A DNA stretch of 6,248 bases. It comes from Eubacteriales bacterium (GTDB lineage Bacteria; Bacillota; Clostridia; Acetivibrionales; STF1-152). The stretch covers positions 1-6,248 of the forward strand of contig JAQVNH010000067.1 in the NCBI GenBank assembly GCA_028703215.1. The letters are read 5' to 3'. Under the pieces are notes generated by a model. That model was not told the origin of the DNA, ran no database searches, and saw nothing but the letters and a program-made list of their open reading frames with translations. Below, in pieces: positions 5,684-6,248 of the stretch. Each line of letters opens with the position of its first letter. The first letter of the stretch is position 1. Position numbers and translations under genes: made by a program.

Positions 5684-6248
5684 ATGAAGTTTGAGGGTCC
5701 AGAGTCTATAGTCTATTCCGACACGCCGGTCCCGGACATATTTCTATCGGAATATATGCCGTCGATGGAAAGCGAATACGTTAAATTATATCTGCACTGC
5801 CTTTTTCTTGCCGGAAGGAAAAAAAGATCCTCTCATGAAGACATGTCAAAGAAACTCAACATGGAAATTGATTCCGTCAGAGAAGGGCTTGTCTATCTTG
5901 AAGGACTTGGATTGCTGAAAAGAAAAGAAGATAAAATTGAAATAACAGACCTCAAACAGAGGGAAGTCAATAAGATCTACAGGATGAAATCAACCTCTAC
6001 GCCCGAAGAAGCAGCCTTAAGCGGAGAAAGGAACAAGAAGCGGAACATGATCATAACCGCGATCAACGATTCTTTCTTCCAGGGCGTAATGTCGCCATCC
6101 TGGTACACCGACATAGATTCATGGTTCGATAAATTCGGATTTGAGGAAGACGTCATGCTTTCTCTTTTCAGGCATTGTTTCGATCATAAAACCCTGAATA
6201 AGAATTATATAATCAAAGTGGCGGAAAGCTGGTGCAGCAGGGGCATCA
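5684..6248 (+). CDS. DnaD-domain replication protein (3' end beyond window)
   Basis: An open frame of 188 codons runs off the window edge, so the product is incomplete at its C terminus. Residues about 20-90 look like a winged-helix domain (YVKLYLHCLFLAG, MSKKLNMEIDSVREGLVYLEGLGLLKR). After a charged linker (about 91-120), residues 121-188 fit the DnaD/DnaB C-terminal domain: MSPSWYTDIDSWFDKFGF (136-153), then YIIKVAESW (175-183), the YIxxIxxxW-type signature. Proteins of this family bind DNA and act with the primosome in helicase loading during replication initiation or restart; in clostridia they often precede a DnaC-like ATPase gene, which would lie just outside this window. The ATG at 5684 has GAGGAG (5668-5673) 10 nt upstream; the ATG at 5677 is in another frame and too close to the ribosome site. 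Whether it is the DnaD orthologue or a paralogue is open, so no symbol is given. Confidence 0.85.
   Translation, partial: MKFEGPESIVYSDTPVPDIFLSEYMPSMESEYVKLYLHCLFLAGRKKRSSHEDMSKKLNMEIDSVREGLVYLEGLGLLKRKEDKIEITDLKQREVNKIYRMKSTSTPEEAALSGERNKKRNMIITAINDSFFQGVMSPSWYTDIDSWFDKFGFEEDVMLSLFRHCFDHKTLNKNYIIKVAESWCSRGI

Overview
The window looks like a chromosomal segment of a low-to-moderate GC, Gram-positive Firmicute, most likely of class Clostridia. The reasons are strong GAGG-type Shine-Dalgarno sites, textbook sigma-A promoters, a veg gene next to ispE (the order known from Bacillus and clostridia), an FCD-type GntR regulator directly behind ispE, an SLH-domain surface protein, a GerMN-domain lipoprotein and a DnaD-domain protein. 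Genus cannot be read from the sequence. Veg and GerMN are common in spore formers, but neither proves sporulation here.

Layout, left to right. Positions 1-450 hold veg behind two tandem near-consensus promoters, closed by a U-run terminator with a UUCG tetraloop. Positions 465-2582 hold a forward group: ispE (isoprenoid precursor synthesis), a FadR/FCD-type GntR regulator 3 nt behind it, then after 101 nt acpS (holo-ACP synthase). Positions 2687-4213 encode a secreted protein with three SLH repeats and a C-terminal part resembling degenerate WG-type beta repeats. A convergent gap of 89 nt follows. Then, on the minus strand, come a lipoprotein with a Thr/Pro linker and a C-terminal GerMN domain (4303-5397) and, 23 nt upstream of it, tRNA-Arg(ACG) (5421-5497). 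The tRNA promoter at 5519-5547 diverges from an extended -10 promoter at 5614-5643 that drives a DnaD-domain gene (5684 to the window end, truncated by the window). A 47-bp imperfect inverted repeat (5552-5598) sits between the two divergent promoters.

Most of this is core or near-core chromosome: precursor metabolism (IspE, AcpS), replication (DnaD) and cell-surface functions (SLH protein, lipoprotein). I see no mobile element, CRISPR array, toxin system or clear sign of horizontal transfer. The parts least explained by known annotation are the inverted repeat in the divergent promoter region, the probable tRNA-mRNA co-transcript feeding the lipoprotein gene, and the uncharacterised C-terminal half of the SLH protein.
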